NCBI GenBank assembly: GCA_036897485.1
Contig: JAYMTF010000284.1
Coordinates: 1 to 41,238, forward strand
DNA from: Pelargonium nanum
Lineage: Eukaryota > Streptophyta > Magnoliopsida > Geraniales > Geraniaceae
Reading direction: 5' to 3'
Length of the DNA: 41,238 nt
Positions 10,894 through 21,249 of the stretch are shown here, one piece after another; position 1 is the stretch's first letter, and every line of letters starts with the position of its first letter. Below the pieces are notes generated by a model. The model was not told where the DNA came from and did not search any database. It saw nothing but the letters and a program-made list of their open reading frames with translations. Both the position numbers and the translations under genes were made by a program.

Positions 10894-13800
10894 ATGGCTG
10901 AGAGTGGAGCTAAATCAACAGCCATGGCGATCCGAGGCTGGATCGGCGGGGGCGAGAGCGCGAAATCGATGCTAGCTAGGGTTTTCACGGAGCGTCCCTT
11001 CTTGCTCCTCCCTCCTCTCCACCGAGTTCCTCTCCGCGTCGGCAACGTCGTCGAGCTCGTCGGTCCTTCTCCTTCCGCCAAAACCCACATCTTGATGCAA
11101 GCTGCAGTGAACTGTGTACTTCCCAGGGAGTGGAAGGGCGTGCACTACGGAGGTTTGGAGCGTCTGGCCGTGTTCGTCGACTTGGATTGTCGATTCGACG
11201 TTTCGCGCCTCGCGGAAATGCTCAGGCATCGGATCGTGGAAGCTCATCGTGGCGACGAGGAGCTTTTTGATGCGTGCATGAGGCGGTTTTTGTATACTCG
11301 GTGCTATGATAGTTTTGAGTTTCTGGCGACACTTAAGGTGAGGAGTTTTGGATTTTGAATTGTGCTGTAGTTGGAATTCGGGGATTTTGGTTGATTTCGT
11401 GGAAATGTGGATTAGGGTATTGTTTGGCTGATTTGTTTTTGAATTTTGAATCGTGTTATTTAGTTTATTGCATAAATGTGTTTAAGGTATGGTTGGTTGA
11501 TTTTTTTTTTTTTTTTTTTTAATTTATGGCCACTCTGAAGGTAAGCTTTTAGCTAATTCCATGGAACTTCAGGTTTGAGCATGGTTTAGTTGATTTGGGT
11601 TTTGAATTTATGGTCACCAGCTCAGAATTTTGAATTGTGTTGTAGTTGGGATTTAGATCTATCATTTGATTCCATGGAAATGTTGTTTTTGGGTATGGTT
11701 TGGTTGGTTTGGGTTTGGATTTGTGGCCACTCTGAAGGTAAGGAGCTCTGAATTTTGACTTGTGCCATGCTTGGAATTTAGACGCCTTAGTGGATTCCAT
11801 GAAAATGTGGTTTTGGGTATGGTTTAGTTGATCTGGGTCTTGAATTTATGGCCACTCTATAGTCTAAAGTGAGGAGCTCTGAGATTTTAATTGTTTTGTA
11901 GTTGACATAATTGCATGGAGAATTGGTTTCGAGTATGGTTTAGTTCATCTAGGTCTTGAATTTAAGGCCGCTCTCAAAGGTGAGGAGCTTTGAATTTAGT
12001 GGTTTTAGTTTATTGCATGGAAATGTAGTTTTGGGTGTGGACCGGGTAGTTTGGTTGACATAGGTTTTAAATTTCTGGCCACTCGAAAGGTGAGGAAATC
12101 TGAATTATAATATGGCGGGAATTAAGAATGGGAATGAGGATGAGATTCTCAGTGTTTGTATTATGACTTTTTGTTCATGAAAATGACTTTGGAATTGGAA
12201 TCTCATTCCCATTCCCATTCTTGATTCTCATTCCCATTTTAAACTTTTTATTCCAAACGCTATCTTAGAGATTTTAGTTGATTGCATGAAAGTGTGGTTT
12301 TGGATGTGGTTTGGTTGATTTGGGTTTTGAATATCTGGCCACTCCAAAGGTGAAGAACAATGAATTGAATTGTGTCATGGTTGGAATTTAGAGCTTTTAG
12401 TTAATAATAATTGCATAGGAATTTAGTTTTGGGTATGGCTTAGTTGATTTGGATTCTCAAAAAGCCTTTAACTTGCAGACATTGCATTATCGACTACGGA
12501 AGGAAAGAGAAGCTCACGGAGTTAGTGTTCATTTCCTCATGATTGACAGGTTTGCATTGAATATTTGAATTTCTTAGCATCATTTTGCCAGATTTTCTGC
12601 TTATTGGTCACCAAATTTTTCTGCGTCACATATCATCTGTGTCTCTTAATCTCATTCAAAGACGTACTTTGCCAGATTTGTGTCAAAATAAGTGTATGTA
12701 TTAGTAACCTCATTATGCTATTCTTTATATCAGCATTGGAGCTTTTCACTGGGTGGATCGTGCATCAACATCTTTTCCAGTGGCGGGTAAAAACAGGTAC
12801 TATACCTTGCTGTATATCAATCACTAAACTATACTTCTTGGACTTGTGTCCCATGTTCATCAACCTCAGTGACACACCTTTTTTAGTTTATGCAATGTAG
12901 AGTGCAAGGACATTAGTGACCCCATGAGGAAAAGTGAGAGAGTTCAGTTACGAGAAACTAAAAGGGGTAAGGGTAGACCTAAGTTAACATGGAAAATAGA
13001 AGTGAGGAAAGATATGAAAACCCTTGGCTTCATGTAGGATATATCATTAGACAGAGTGGAGACAAGGAGGAGAATACAAGCAGAGGATCAAAGAGCGGTG
13101 GAAATGGATTCATATGTAGCTGACCCTAACAATGTTAGGGAGATGACTTGGTTGTTGTTGTCATTGTCTAGTTGCTAAACCAACAGTTTGCTTTTGATCA
13201 GATAACCATGATGATAACGCGTGCTCTAAATATGCAAGCCAATGTATGGAAAATATAAATAGGTACTATGACTGGCTCAAAGATCAATAGTCAATACGTT
13301 CAGGATATAAGATAGGTGCTGACTCATTAAATCACTTACTGGAAAGGTTTGTTATGTGCTATAATGACACGCAAATCAATATCCTCCAGCCAACGTAATA
13401 AGGATGTGTTTGGGGAGAGGTAATATGTAATAACTAATATATAAGTTTATTCATATGATGAATTTGATTATATTTTAAACTAATTTTTGTGTAGGAAGAG
13501 AATTTCACTTCAAGTTGTATTTGAAACTGTTGTTCAAGAGATCAAAAGGCTTCTGCTGGTGCATCACATGCTTGTTATAACTACAAAATCAACTATTTTA
13601 GGAGATAGATCTTCTATGCAAGACCCCCTTCCGTATCGAGAGTACATGCCTTCTGTCTGGCAGGTACTTGCTGTTGCATGATTAGTTCCTCGTTAACATG
13701 ACTTCAATAAGGATACATCTGTCGTTAAAAAAAAGGATACATCTGATATAGCTACATCTTTATTTGAATTTTACTTTATCATATCTATATTACCCTAATG

Positions 13801-14677
13801 GAGGAACTTGATGAATATGTTAGAATCAGAAACTGGTTCTTACCCAAAGAAAACTATTGTTAGAATAAGCTTATGGATCTAGTGTCGCCTATGAATATTG
13901 TTCTGCTGTCTTAGCCAGTCCAAAGGGCCATTTACGTAAATAGTATACACATTATGATTTCAGTACTATTCCCCTGATACGGTCAAAGGGTAAATGCTCA
14001 AACTTCTTTTCCACAATGGTTTGTTTGGATTTGAGCCAAATCCAATGTTTGGATGCACAAATAATTTGTTCATCCAAGAACCCACTTTCAAATAATCCAA
14101 TAATCCAAACGCAACCCAAGTGAAAAGAGGAAAGAAGAAGAATGAGCTAGTATTGATGGCCCCCTGATTTGTTACCTGTGTATGTTGGTGGAATTTACCA
14201 CTAGGAAATTTGGGATTGATGTGATAAAAATCAATGTCATTTGTGTAACATTTTGTCTTCCAGTTTTTACTACCCTGAGATTAACTCTTCTGTTATCACA
14301 TGCCTCTTTATACCTTTAACTATTCATTTCTGTTGTTGCAGTCCTTTGTTACACACAGGATACTATTACGAGCTTCAGGTTGTAACTATTTCTTCTATGC
14401 TATAAATCAATTCGGGCTTTCCCTTGCTTGGTTAAGATCATAATGGACGTTATCGTTTCATTACTTGCAGAAGATTATCACACCATTAACAAGCATCAAA
14501 ACCATCTGATATATTCGTCACAATGGTTACTGCCATCGCTGAATTTTTTCGACAGATTTGTAGTGAGAGACGTAAGAAAATGCCTACACTTAATTTAATT
14601 CAAGAAAAATTACTATAGTCTATGATATCTCAGCTCCCATCTTTTATTTTTAGGCGGGTGTTTTTCTCGTTTCATGA
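10894..14677 (+). CDS. XRCC2: XRCC2, RAD51 paralogue for homologous recombination
   Basis: Seven exons: 10894-11337, 12479-12549, 12734-12796, 13495-13663, 14342-14378, 14471-14571, 14654-14677, totalling 909 nt (302 aa plus stop). The protein matches the XRCC2 RecA/RAD51-like family, which acts in the nucleus in homologous-recombination repair with other RAD51 paralogues. The Walker A-like loop is GPSPSAKT at about residues 57-64, with Ala where the canonical Gly precedes Lys-Thr. A Walker B-like hydrophobic strand ending in Asp (VHFLMIDS) is encoded across exons 2-3. An in-frame GTG lies nine bases upstream of the ATG; I start at ATG 10894. Intron 1 carries a tandem array that copies the exon 1 donor region. 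Intron 3 carries a LINE relic. Upstream site II-like motifs suit a cell-cycle-linked gene. Confidence 0.93.
11321..12410 (+). repeat. Tandem array copying the XRCC2 exon 1 3' end and splice donor
   Basis: The true exon 1 end and donor (donor GT at 11338-11339) is the first unit of an array with a period of about 110-130 bp. Six further units carry the same exon-end word plus a GT donor context, at GT positions 11541, 11738, 11869, 11980, 12090 and 12350. A typical copy reads atttctggccac, then tcgaaag, then gtgagg. Another unit near 11610-11625 has the donor deleted. Between donors each unit repeats gaattttgaattgtgttgta, ggaatttaga, ccatggaaatgtggttttgg and gtatggtttagttgattt. The larger last interval is explained by a MITE inserted at about 12113-12264. 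A poly(T) run interrupts unit 1 near 11497-11520. Confidence 0.85.
12113..12264. mobile_element. Tourist-like MITE inserted in the XRCC2 intron 1 array
   Basis: The right end AAACGCTATC is followed by TTA, and the interior shares gactttttgttcatgaaaat plus gactttgga with the element at 17881-17977. The left boundary is judged from the array period. The interior is full of inverted gggaatgag/ctcattccc words that could form a hairpin. Confidence 0.6.
12905..13170 (+). mobile_element. LINE reverse-transcriptase C-terminal relic (XRCC2 intron 3)
   Basis: The plus strand encodes a frame with KGRPKLTWKIEVRKDMKTLG, an in-frame TAG, then LDRVETRRRIQAEDQ and YVADPNNVREMTW. This matches the usual end of plant L1-type ORF2 (GRPK-TW, then the ADP motif). 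It ends in a ttgttgttgtc triplet tail. The stop and missing upstream part make it a dead 5'-truncated copy. Confidence 0.65.
14018..14116. repeat. Possible small MITE (XRCC2 intron 4)
   Basis: Left end GGTTTGTTTGGAT and right end ATCCAAACGCAACC form an imperfect inverted repeat, with further inverted ggatttgag/ccaaatcca words inside. No target duplication is obvious. Confidence 0.4.
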
Positions 14678-15177
14678 AGTGCATGGACGATGCATTGGAC
14701 AGGCACAGTACTTGCTCGTTCTGTTTGAGGGCTAGATCATGGACTTTTGCCGAATAAGGCTACTTGCTACTGGTTGGATTAGGGATGCGAGCTTCCAATG
14801 ACATGTTGGTTGTGGGGACCAAGCGCCAATCTGAAGGGGTAAGCGGTATGGTGACATGTGCCTTTGCGTCACGCCTCTGCCTTCAATTTACAAATCTGCC
14901 ATCTTGATGATCAACTTCCCGTTTCCTAGAAGTGATTGTGAATGGCTGGTCGGCAAGGTGTAAGAGAAGCTCCTGTATTCTGCAGCCGCATCAAGTTCAG
15001 CGCCTCCAAATACGAGGTCTGTAAGTCTGTTGAGCTCTGGCTTGTTCTCCACGAAATCGTGTAAGGACTTCTTGGCATGAAAAGGTACATCAGTACTCTG
15101 TTGGCCTATAATCATTGTGCGTATTATATACTAGTTGGACAATCTGACATAACGAGGAACAATTTTCTCCTGGATGG
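14678..15177. other. XRCC2 3' flank
   Basis: Begins with the presumed XRCC2 3' UTR. Moderately GC-rich compared with other spacers. A 75-residue minus-strand open frame (14888-15115) is present, but no family resemblance, splice context or promoter supports it. Confidence 0.4.
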
Positions 15178-15620
15178 CGTCCATATTCAATTTGAACGTG
15201 TCTTGACTAAGTCATTTCGAGTATGAGATGGGATGTGCTGATTATGAGGCCGGTCTCCTTCGAAGTTGAGGGTCCATTTTTAGCATTGGGGTTGGATGCA
15301 GATATGAAATATTAAAACTGCATCTGTAACCCTAAGGTTTGGGTCGATGGTCATGGTGGTTTACTCCCTCTTTCGCCACTGGATTCAAATCTTGTCCGAG
15401 AAATTTTTCCTTGATCGCACAAGGCCCCGATGTTCGTGGTGTGCTCTTAAGATTGTCCAGTGAAAACGCAATCTCTAAGTGTGCGAAAAGCTGGACAACT
15501 TTTAGGCAGTTAAAAGTGTGAACAATTGTTGTATGACTAAATCATATTGACATTTGTTAGTAAATTGACTCGATAATTAACTGAGACTTAGTCAAGACAC
15601 GTTCAAACTGAATCTAGACG
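15178..15620. repeat. Long inverted repeat element, 443 bp with arms of about 37-40 bp
   Basis: The left arm (15178-15214) contains tttgaacgtgtcttgactaa; the right arm (15581-15620) contains its reverse complement ttagtcaagacacgttcaaa. Arms are about 85-90% complementary. The shape fits a MITE or other foldback element. I see no convincing target duplication and no coding interior. Confidence 0.65.
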
Positions 15621-15978
15621 AGTACTTCATTATTACAAATTCATTAGGACATATATGAGACACTAAAACATGAGCAAAATTAATCATTCAAATGAGATGA
15701 AGCTTTATTGTATGACACATGGAGGCTTTTAAAACCAATATAATTATTTGAACTCACTCATAATTTGATGCTCATTTTTTTTACGAATTCAGGTATTATA
15801 AAAAGAACCCGAATAAATTTTGAATCGGTTCAAACAAACTCGTATATTTCACCCGTAAAATCGGAAACAATGTTTCTTTCGCTACGGGTACGGGTCAGTC
15901 TATCCAACCCGAGTATTTTGATTTGCATCATTTGCTACCTCAGTAAAGTACTGGAGTTACAATTGTTGTTTGTGTCTC

Positions 15979-15988
15979 TACACGTGTC
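15979..15988. promoter_or_regulatory. G-box TACACGTGTC upstream of DUF3067 gene
   Basis: A CACGTG core lies about 130 bp before the presumed non-coding first exon of the plus-strand DUF3067 gene. Function is inferred from the motif only. Confidence 0.4.
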
Positions 15989-16109
15989 AAGCAACTGCGC
16001 ATTCTTGTGCAAGTAACCCACTCACTTTACGACGCCGTTTCTGTCACTCCTCCAAGAAACTAAAAGCAAACGGTGACCACTGATTTTTCATATATACCCT
16101 TTTAATTTT

Positions 16110-16274
16110 TCAAATTCTCGAAAATAATAAAATTAAAATTCTGAACCTGAGTCTTCATGGCTGGGTTCTTGGGTTTTGGTTAATTCCTGAAAAATTGAGG
16201 CTCTCTTGTTCCTTCTCTATATCCAATTCCATTACAGTTCAAGTAAACACTTTTGATTTTGCCCATAAACCCAG
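16110..16274 (+). other. Probable non-coding first exon (5' UTR) of DUF3067 gene
   Basis: A good donor, CCCAG followed by gttcgt, lies at 16274/16275, and the acceptor at 17315-17317 places the ATG three bases into the next exon. The 5' limit is a guess; the intervening 1043 bp would be a 5' UTR intron. Confidence 0.4.
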
Positions 16275-16674
16275 GTTCGTTTTCTGTTCCCTTTTATTTC
16301 ACAAATTTTTGCTTTAATTTTCTGGTTCTGATTCTTCAAGCTTTGTTCTGGTTGGAAACATTTTTATGTATTTTTTAATGATTTGAATCTAGTCCTTATT
16401 GTGTGGCTTGTACTGATTTGTGATGCATAGACTGTTTTGGGTTTTATTGGTTCCAATAGAGTTGGCAATTCGGGTCACAACCCATGACTCAACACGAGCA
16501 CGACACGAACTAAGAGTTTATTGCTTTTTCATTTTGAGAAAAATTATGGATAATTTAGTTAGTGTAGTATATTGTCTCTTTTAAACCTGTTTTTAACGAA
16601 CTTAAAAAGGTACTAACTAGCGTGCTAAAGAGAAATAAGACACTTATTTTGAGATAGAGGGAGTATATTATTTC

Positions 16675-17252
16675 TAGAGCTGACAATTCGGGTTCGGGTT
16701 ACATATTGAGCATGAAAATGTGTGGGTTGAGCGCAGGTTCCCGACACGATCCACTCTCTTTTGTTAGGATTGAGTTGATCCAAAGAGTACAATTTGAGAT
16801 AGGAAATGAAAAGAAAGCGAGATTTGACACTAAAATTTATGTTTCTAATACTAGTTAGAGTACAAACTACAAGCGAGTAGAGGAATTTCATTCAATATTT
16901 TGAAATACAACTTTCTTTCTTTTTTATATAAGAAGAGAAAATTATAACATCTCGCTTGAAAATAGAAGAAATAACATTGAAGTACACACTCTTCACTAGG
17001 TAGGAGAAACATTGGAGTATTGCATGATAATGACCCATGCAACTCTCTCCTTTTAAAGTAGGAGATATGATGAACTCGGTTTGTGTTGCACAAAATAGAC
17101 CCGATCAATTTTTGGATTGGGTCGGATTGGGCAAACCTGCACATTTTGCTATAAAAACCCGAAACCTGCTATCTGCACTTTTTTCGAGTCAGTGCGGTTT
17201 AGGCCTTTTTAACTGAAACCTGACCTGGTCAGAAACCCGAATTGCCAGCTCT
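16675..17252. mobile_element. hAT-like MITE, about 578 bp (5' UTR intron of DUF3067 gene)
   Basis: Left end TAGAGCTGACAATTCGGG and right end CCCGAATTGCCAGCTCT are near-perfect inverted repeats. The subterminal parts are rich in CGGGTT/AACCCG. The middle is AT-rich and non-coding. An additional single end of the same type begins near 16458 (tagagttggcaattcgggtc). Confidence 0.65.
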
Positions 17253-17320
17253 TGGTTTTTGTCATTTATATTCTAGGTTTTGAATAAGTTTTTGAAAATT
17301 TGTTTGGTTATCTACAGGAT

Positions 17321-20300
17321 ATGGCTAGCATTATCTCAAGCCACCATTGTAATTGGCCGACTGGAGTTCAGGATTATCTTATCATCAAAGTAAGATCATA
17401 CAAAACCTCATGTTTCACTTCCAGGGGATTGCCCTTGTTTCATGGTCACTACCTGACTATTGCTGATCGTCAAATTGCTCGGAGACATATGCCCATCTAT
17501 TCGAGTGTTTCAGATGACGGCATAAATCAAGACGATTCCGAAGATGGGAGCAAAGGGGAGGAATCACCCGAAGACGATACAGGGGTATGTTGATTCTTTC
17601 TAATGCGTTGTATTATTGATTCGTAGTCAGAATAGTGATTTATGCATAAAGTAAGATCATCGGAATCAGGATTAAGTTAAGTCGATTTATAACATTATTC
17701 ATTTATGTTTAGAATCATTATCTATAGATAGGCCATCTCATAATGTATATCTTAACATTTTTTTTTTACTTTAAATTGAATCCTATGTTTATCTACTGCA
17801 AGTCTCGAACCATTGCTTTGTAAAATCCTTGTGGAAGTGTCGTTTCCTAAGAATTTGAGTTCAAGTGCGGTACACTCTTAGGTAGCGTTTGGGTTATAAC
17901 TTTTTGTTCATGAAATTGACTTTGGACCGATTCTTGATTCCTATTCTAGTTCTAAATTTTTTAATATAAACGCTACCTTAACTCACCGCCTTCTCTTCTA
18001 TTAACCATCCGGTACATTTTCCGGTATTCGATCTTGTGAAAACAGTTAGATCATCAAACAATAAAATATTATTTCAATCGAGATGGAGAGGGGAAATATT
18101 TTGAATCACACTGGTTAATGAAATAGCTCCACGTTTTGTTTGGAGATTTTGAAAACTAGTCCCCGTTCGACTATATATTTACTTGTACGTATGCATGTGT
18201 GTGCCCATGTTGGGGGTAGAATTGTCAATTCGGGTTTCGGGTTGCACACGTAAAATGTGTGGGTTCATGTGGATTTGCCCGCCCCGCACTCAATTTCCTA
18301 TTGACAAACCCAACTCGAAAACTGATTAAGTCTGTTTTATGTGGCCGAACCTGCAAAAATGCGGACTGCGTTGGGTTCCAAATTGCCATCTCTATTTGGG
18401 CGGTCGGGAATTCAGCATGAAATCAGTAAATTCATGTTTAGTTTAACAATAGTTGACTTAGCATTACTAGATATGCATGTTAAAGTATTAGAAGTGCATA
18501 TGTCATAGTTTAACACAATAAGCATGGATCATGAATGTAGTCTAAATATTGTCATAGTTTTTCAGATGAACAGTGAAATTCTGAGAGAGAATCTTGAAAG
18601 AATTGTAGGCAGAGATGATTCTGCCTTCAATGGATTGGACTTAGCAACTCTTATAAGGAACAAGTACGGGAAGTCGTATGATGTTCAACTGATAAAGAAG
18701 GTACGTTTCGAATCTCCGGAAAATATAAACATTAGTGTAGACTATAGCTATAAACAACACTACCGATGAAGAAAATACCAACTCTTGTACCTAAATTTGT
18801 GTTCTTTTGGCGTCTCAAAGTAGATTTACAAACGAATAACGAAGAACTAGGGTTTAATCATTAGTAATTTGCGAAATCATGCACCCTTTCCCTAGTTGTG
18901 ATGAAAAAATAGTGTAGCTGGAATATTGGTATTAAAATAGTGCAGCTGGTTGCTAAAATAAACCTGAACCTCCCGTGTATGACCAGTGGTCCAAGGAAAC
19001 GAAAGAACCGGTTACATTTTTCATGAACTTTCCTTGCAAAACAGCCCGTCAAAGCTATGGTGAATCATTGTTCGTTAAGGCATATTCTCAAGATACCTAT
19101 ATCTAGAGTTGTGGCAGTCGACGCATGATTTGGTGATACGCCAATTTGTCCGCTATTAGTAAGTAAAATGATTTCTTTTACTTTTGAATCCCAAAGAATT
19201 CGATTAGGGGTCAATACACGAAGATTTAAGTCATTTCTTCAAATTACTCATTTTTTTCTAACTTCGTAGCCTTCGCTTTCGCCTTCACAGTAGCTTAGAT
19301 TCAAAGGTCGAACAAATTCTTTTTGAACCACATTTTTGGCTATTTATTTTAGTTACTATCTATATATGTTTTTGTTTATGACTACTAATATGATGTAGGA
19401 ATTCATGGGACGAAATTTTCTTGCTTTGAATGTCATGTGGAAATACAGGGAGCAGGTACGCTTGTTTCTTTTACTTTTTTGACTATTTATTGTTTGTTGA
19501 GGGGGTGCATTGGCGCAATAGTAATTATCTCGAGGTCACGTGTTTGAGTCAAAAAAACGTTAGCTAGACCGCCTTTGTTAGCTTTGTTGTTGATGGAACT
19601 TGGAAATGTCAAATTGATTTATAAAACATCGTCAAATTCCTTAAATGCGGGGAAGAAACGTCGAAGTTCGTCTTCCCCTCTCTCTCCTCGCCCCTTCTCC
19701 GACGGAGCCACCCAAGGTTAGGCTACTTGCACCGCAAGTGGCCTAGGCTAAGACTGTTGGCGTCTAGAGAGAGAGAGAGAGAAGGAAAATAGATTTTTAT
19801 GGTGTTTTTGACGTAAAACCGACTTGGTCAAAACTTGGTAGTTTTATTGGTGCAATTGAATGATTTGATGGATAACCATTTTACTCGTATTTTTGTTGAT
19901 AGAGATCATTTCCATTAACCGAAGAAGAGTATATACTGAGGCTTGACGATGTAGCGAACAACTTGAAATGTTGGGGAGCAGTTGCGCATATCCGGAACAG
20001 CCTAGAAAAGCTGAAAGAGCGTCCTAGGATAGGAAAGGTAAGAAAGAAACATCACGTCGCTAACTCTTCACAAATATTTTCCGAACGCTTTTGTTTGTTT
20101 GTTTTTTATAGTCCCAAAATCTTTTGTTGTTAAGATGCTTTGTTAAGTACCTTGGTTGCATATATTGAATCGAGGAAAGACTAAAAGGTTGGTATTATAG
20201 AGCTGGCAATTTGGACCAAAACTCGTGGGCACCTACAACCTGGCCCACATTTTTGCGGGTTCAAGTTGCACAAAATAGACCCTGCCCATGGACAAACCCG

Positions 20301-20536
20301 CATATTTTAGACTAAAATCCTCAACCTGACCCATAACACCTCTTTTGAGTCGGGTCGGCTTTTAATCCAAACCGAGAAAAACAGAACTTGATCTGAAACT
20401 CAAATTGTCAGCTGTAACAAAGTAGCCTTCATCGTTGTTAACGTACATTTATATTTCTTTGTTATAACAGGCGGTCAGCATTTTCATAGACATGGATGAG
20501 TCAGGAGGACGTGCAAATGAATGGATATACAAGTAG
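17321..20536 (+). CDS. DUF3067 plastid protein
   Basis: Coding exons 17321-17584, 18566-18700, 19399-19455, 19903-20037, 20471-20536, totalling 657 nt (218 aa plus stop), all junctions in phase 0. The C-terminal half matches DUF3067, a family of cyanobacteria and plastid-bearing eukaryotes. Landmarks are the [17 protein letters not shown] block, the NVMWKYREQ block, the [16 protein letters not shown] block and the [17 protein letters not shown] ending. The N-terminal 60 or so residues lack strong conservation and resemble a chloroplast transit peptide; an acidic linker follows. I know no established biochemical role. It is tail-to-tail with the 4Fe-4S/MBL gene. Introns carry at least three MITE-like insertions and one SINE. 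Confidence 0.88.
17881..17977. mobile_element. Tourist-like MITE, 97 bp with TTA target duplication
   Basis: Termini GGTAGCGTTTGG and AAACGCTACC are inverted repeats, flanked on both sides by TTA (17878-17880 and 17978-17980), the 3-bp duplication typical of PIF/Harbinger elements. It shares internal sequence with the MITE at 12113-12264. It lies in intron 2 of the DUF3067 gene, counting the non-coding first intron. Confidence 0.7.
18217..18394. mobile_element. hAT-like MITE, 178 bp, with decayed 8-bp target duplication
   Basis: Left end TAGAATTGTCAATTCGGG and right end AAATTGCCATCTCTA are inverted repeats. Flanks gttggggg (18209-18216) and tttgggcg (18395-18402) agree at 6 of 8 bases, as expected of an old hAT-type 8-bp duplication. 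Confidence 0.6.
19496..19560 (+). mobile_element. tRNA-derived SINE head (DUF3067 gene intron)
   Basis: A-box-like TGGCGCAATAGT at 19511-19522 and B-box-like GTGTTTGAGTC at 19540-19550, with tRNA-like spacing. The A box is identical to that of the second SINE at 39963. The 3' end is not clear. Confidence 0.5.
20198..20416. mobile_element. hAT-like MITE, 219 bp (last intron of DUF3067 gene)
   Basis: Left end TAGAGCTGGCAATTTGG and right end CAAATTGTCAGCTGTA are inverted repeats with few mismatches. It occupies half of the 433-bp intron 20038-20470 and ends 54 bp before the acceptor. Confidence 0.6.
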
Positions 20537-21249
20537 ATCAATATCAAGTGAGCCTCAACTTTAAGGTATCAGCTATCGTTCAACATTTCTGTATCCACCA
20601 AACAACATAACCTTCATTGTCATTCAAAAGGTGTTAGAAGAAATATTTGAGTCGCTCTTTAATCCATTGAACTCGTGGAAATGGCGCTCCTAGTGATGAT
20701 TGAAGATGGCCGAAGGAATACTCGTAAGTATGCGCCCGCGAAAAAATCCCGACTTGACTCGAAAACTGAGAAATTGCTTGTAATTACGAACAAGTATGAT
20801 ATTCTTATACTGGTCGTGCCTATCGTTTCACTTACACTTTCACCTTAAAATTTTGTAACTCAAACGATTGTTAAAGAGTCAAGCAGTCAAGTACACGATT
20901 GTTAAATGGGTTTTGCTTGTTGGTTTTACCATGCAAAATGTGTCGGGTTGTGTTCTTAACGTGTCAACACAATCCATTTAATTGTTGTGTTAATTATGTC
21001 TTGCGTTAGGTCGTACAACATACAATCAACCTTTAGCACGAACAACTCCAAACCCATTTATTTATTAGGTTAATTGTTCGTGATCACATTAGGTCATACA
21101 ACATACAATCAGGACATACGCGACGACACTAAATGCAACTCATATATGCACGTTGAAATATACATTTTCACATTAGTATACATTATTTTAACATTCTACG
21201 CACATGTATTTGTATACGATATTTTAGCGTGTTCTACGTCGGAAAATAG
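20537..21249. other. Convergent 3' region of DUF3067 and 4Fe-4S/MBL genes
   Basis: Contains both 3' UTRs. From about 20880 to 21130 there is a degenerate repeat rich in gtgtcaacacaatcc-, cgtgtt- and acacga-type words, with aggtcgtacaacatacaatca and aggtcatacaacatacaatca as two copies. No coding sequence. Confidence 0.45.

Noticed and set aside
14888-15115. Minus-strand 75-residue open frame downstream of XRCC2
   Set aside because: No family resemblance, no splice partners and no promoter; likely chance in the XRCC2 3' region.
15339-15450. Possible third SINE because of a ggattcaaatct B-box-like word
   Set aside because: No A box at the right spacing and no tail; it lies inside the foldback element.
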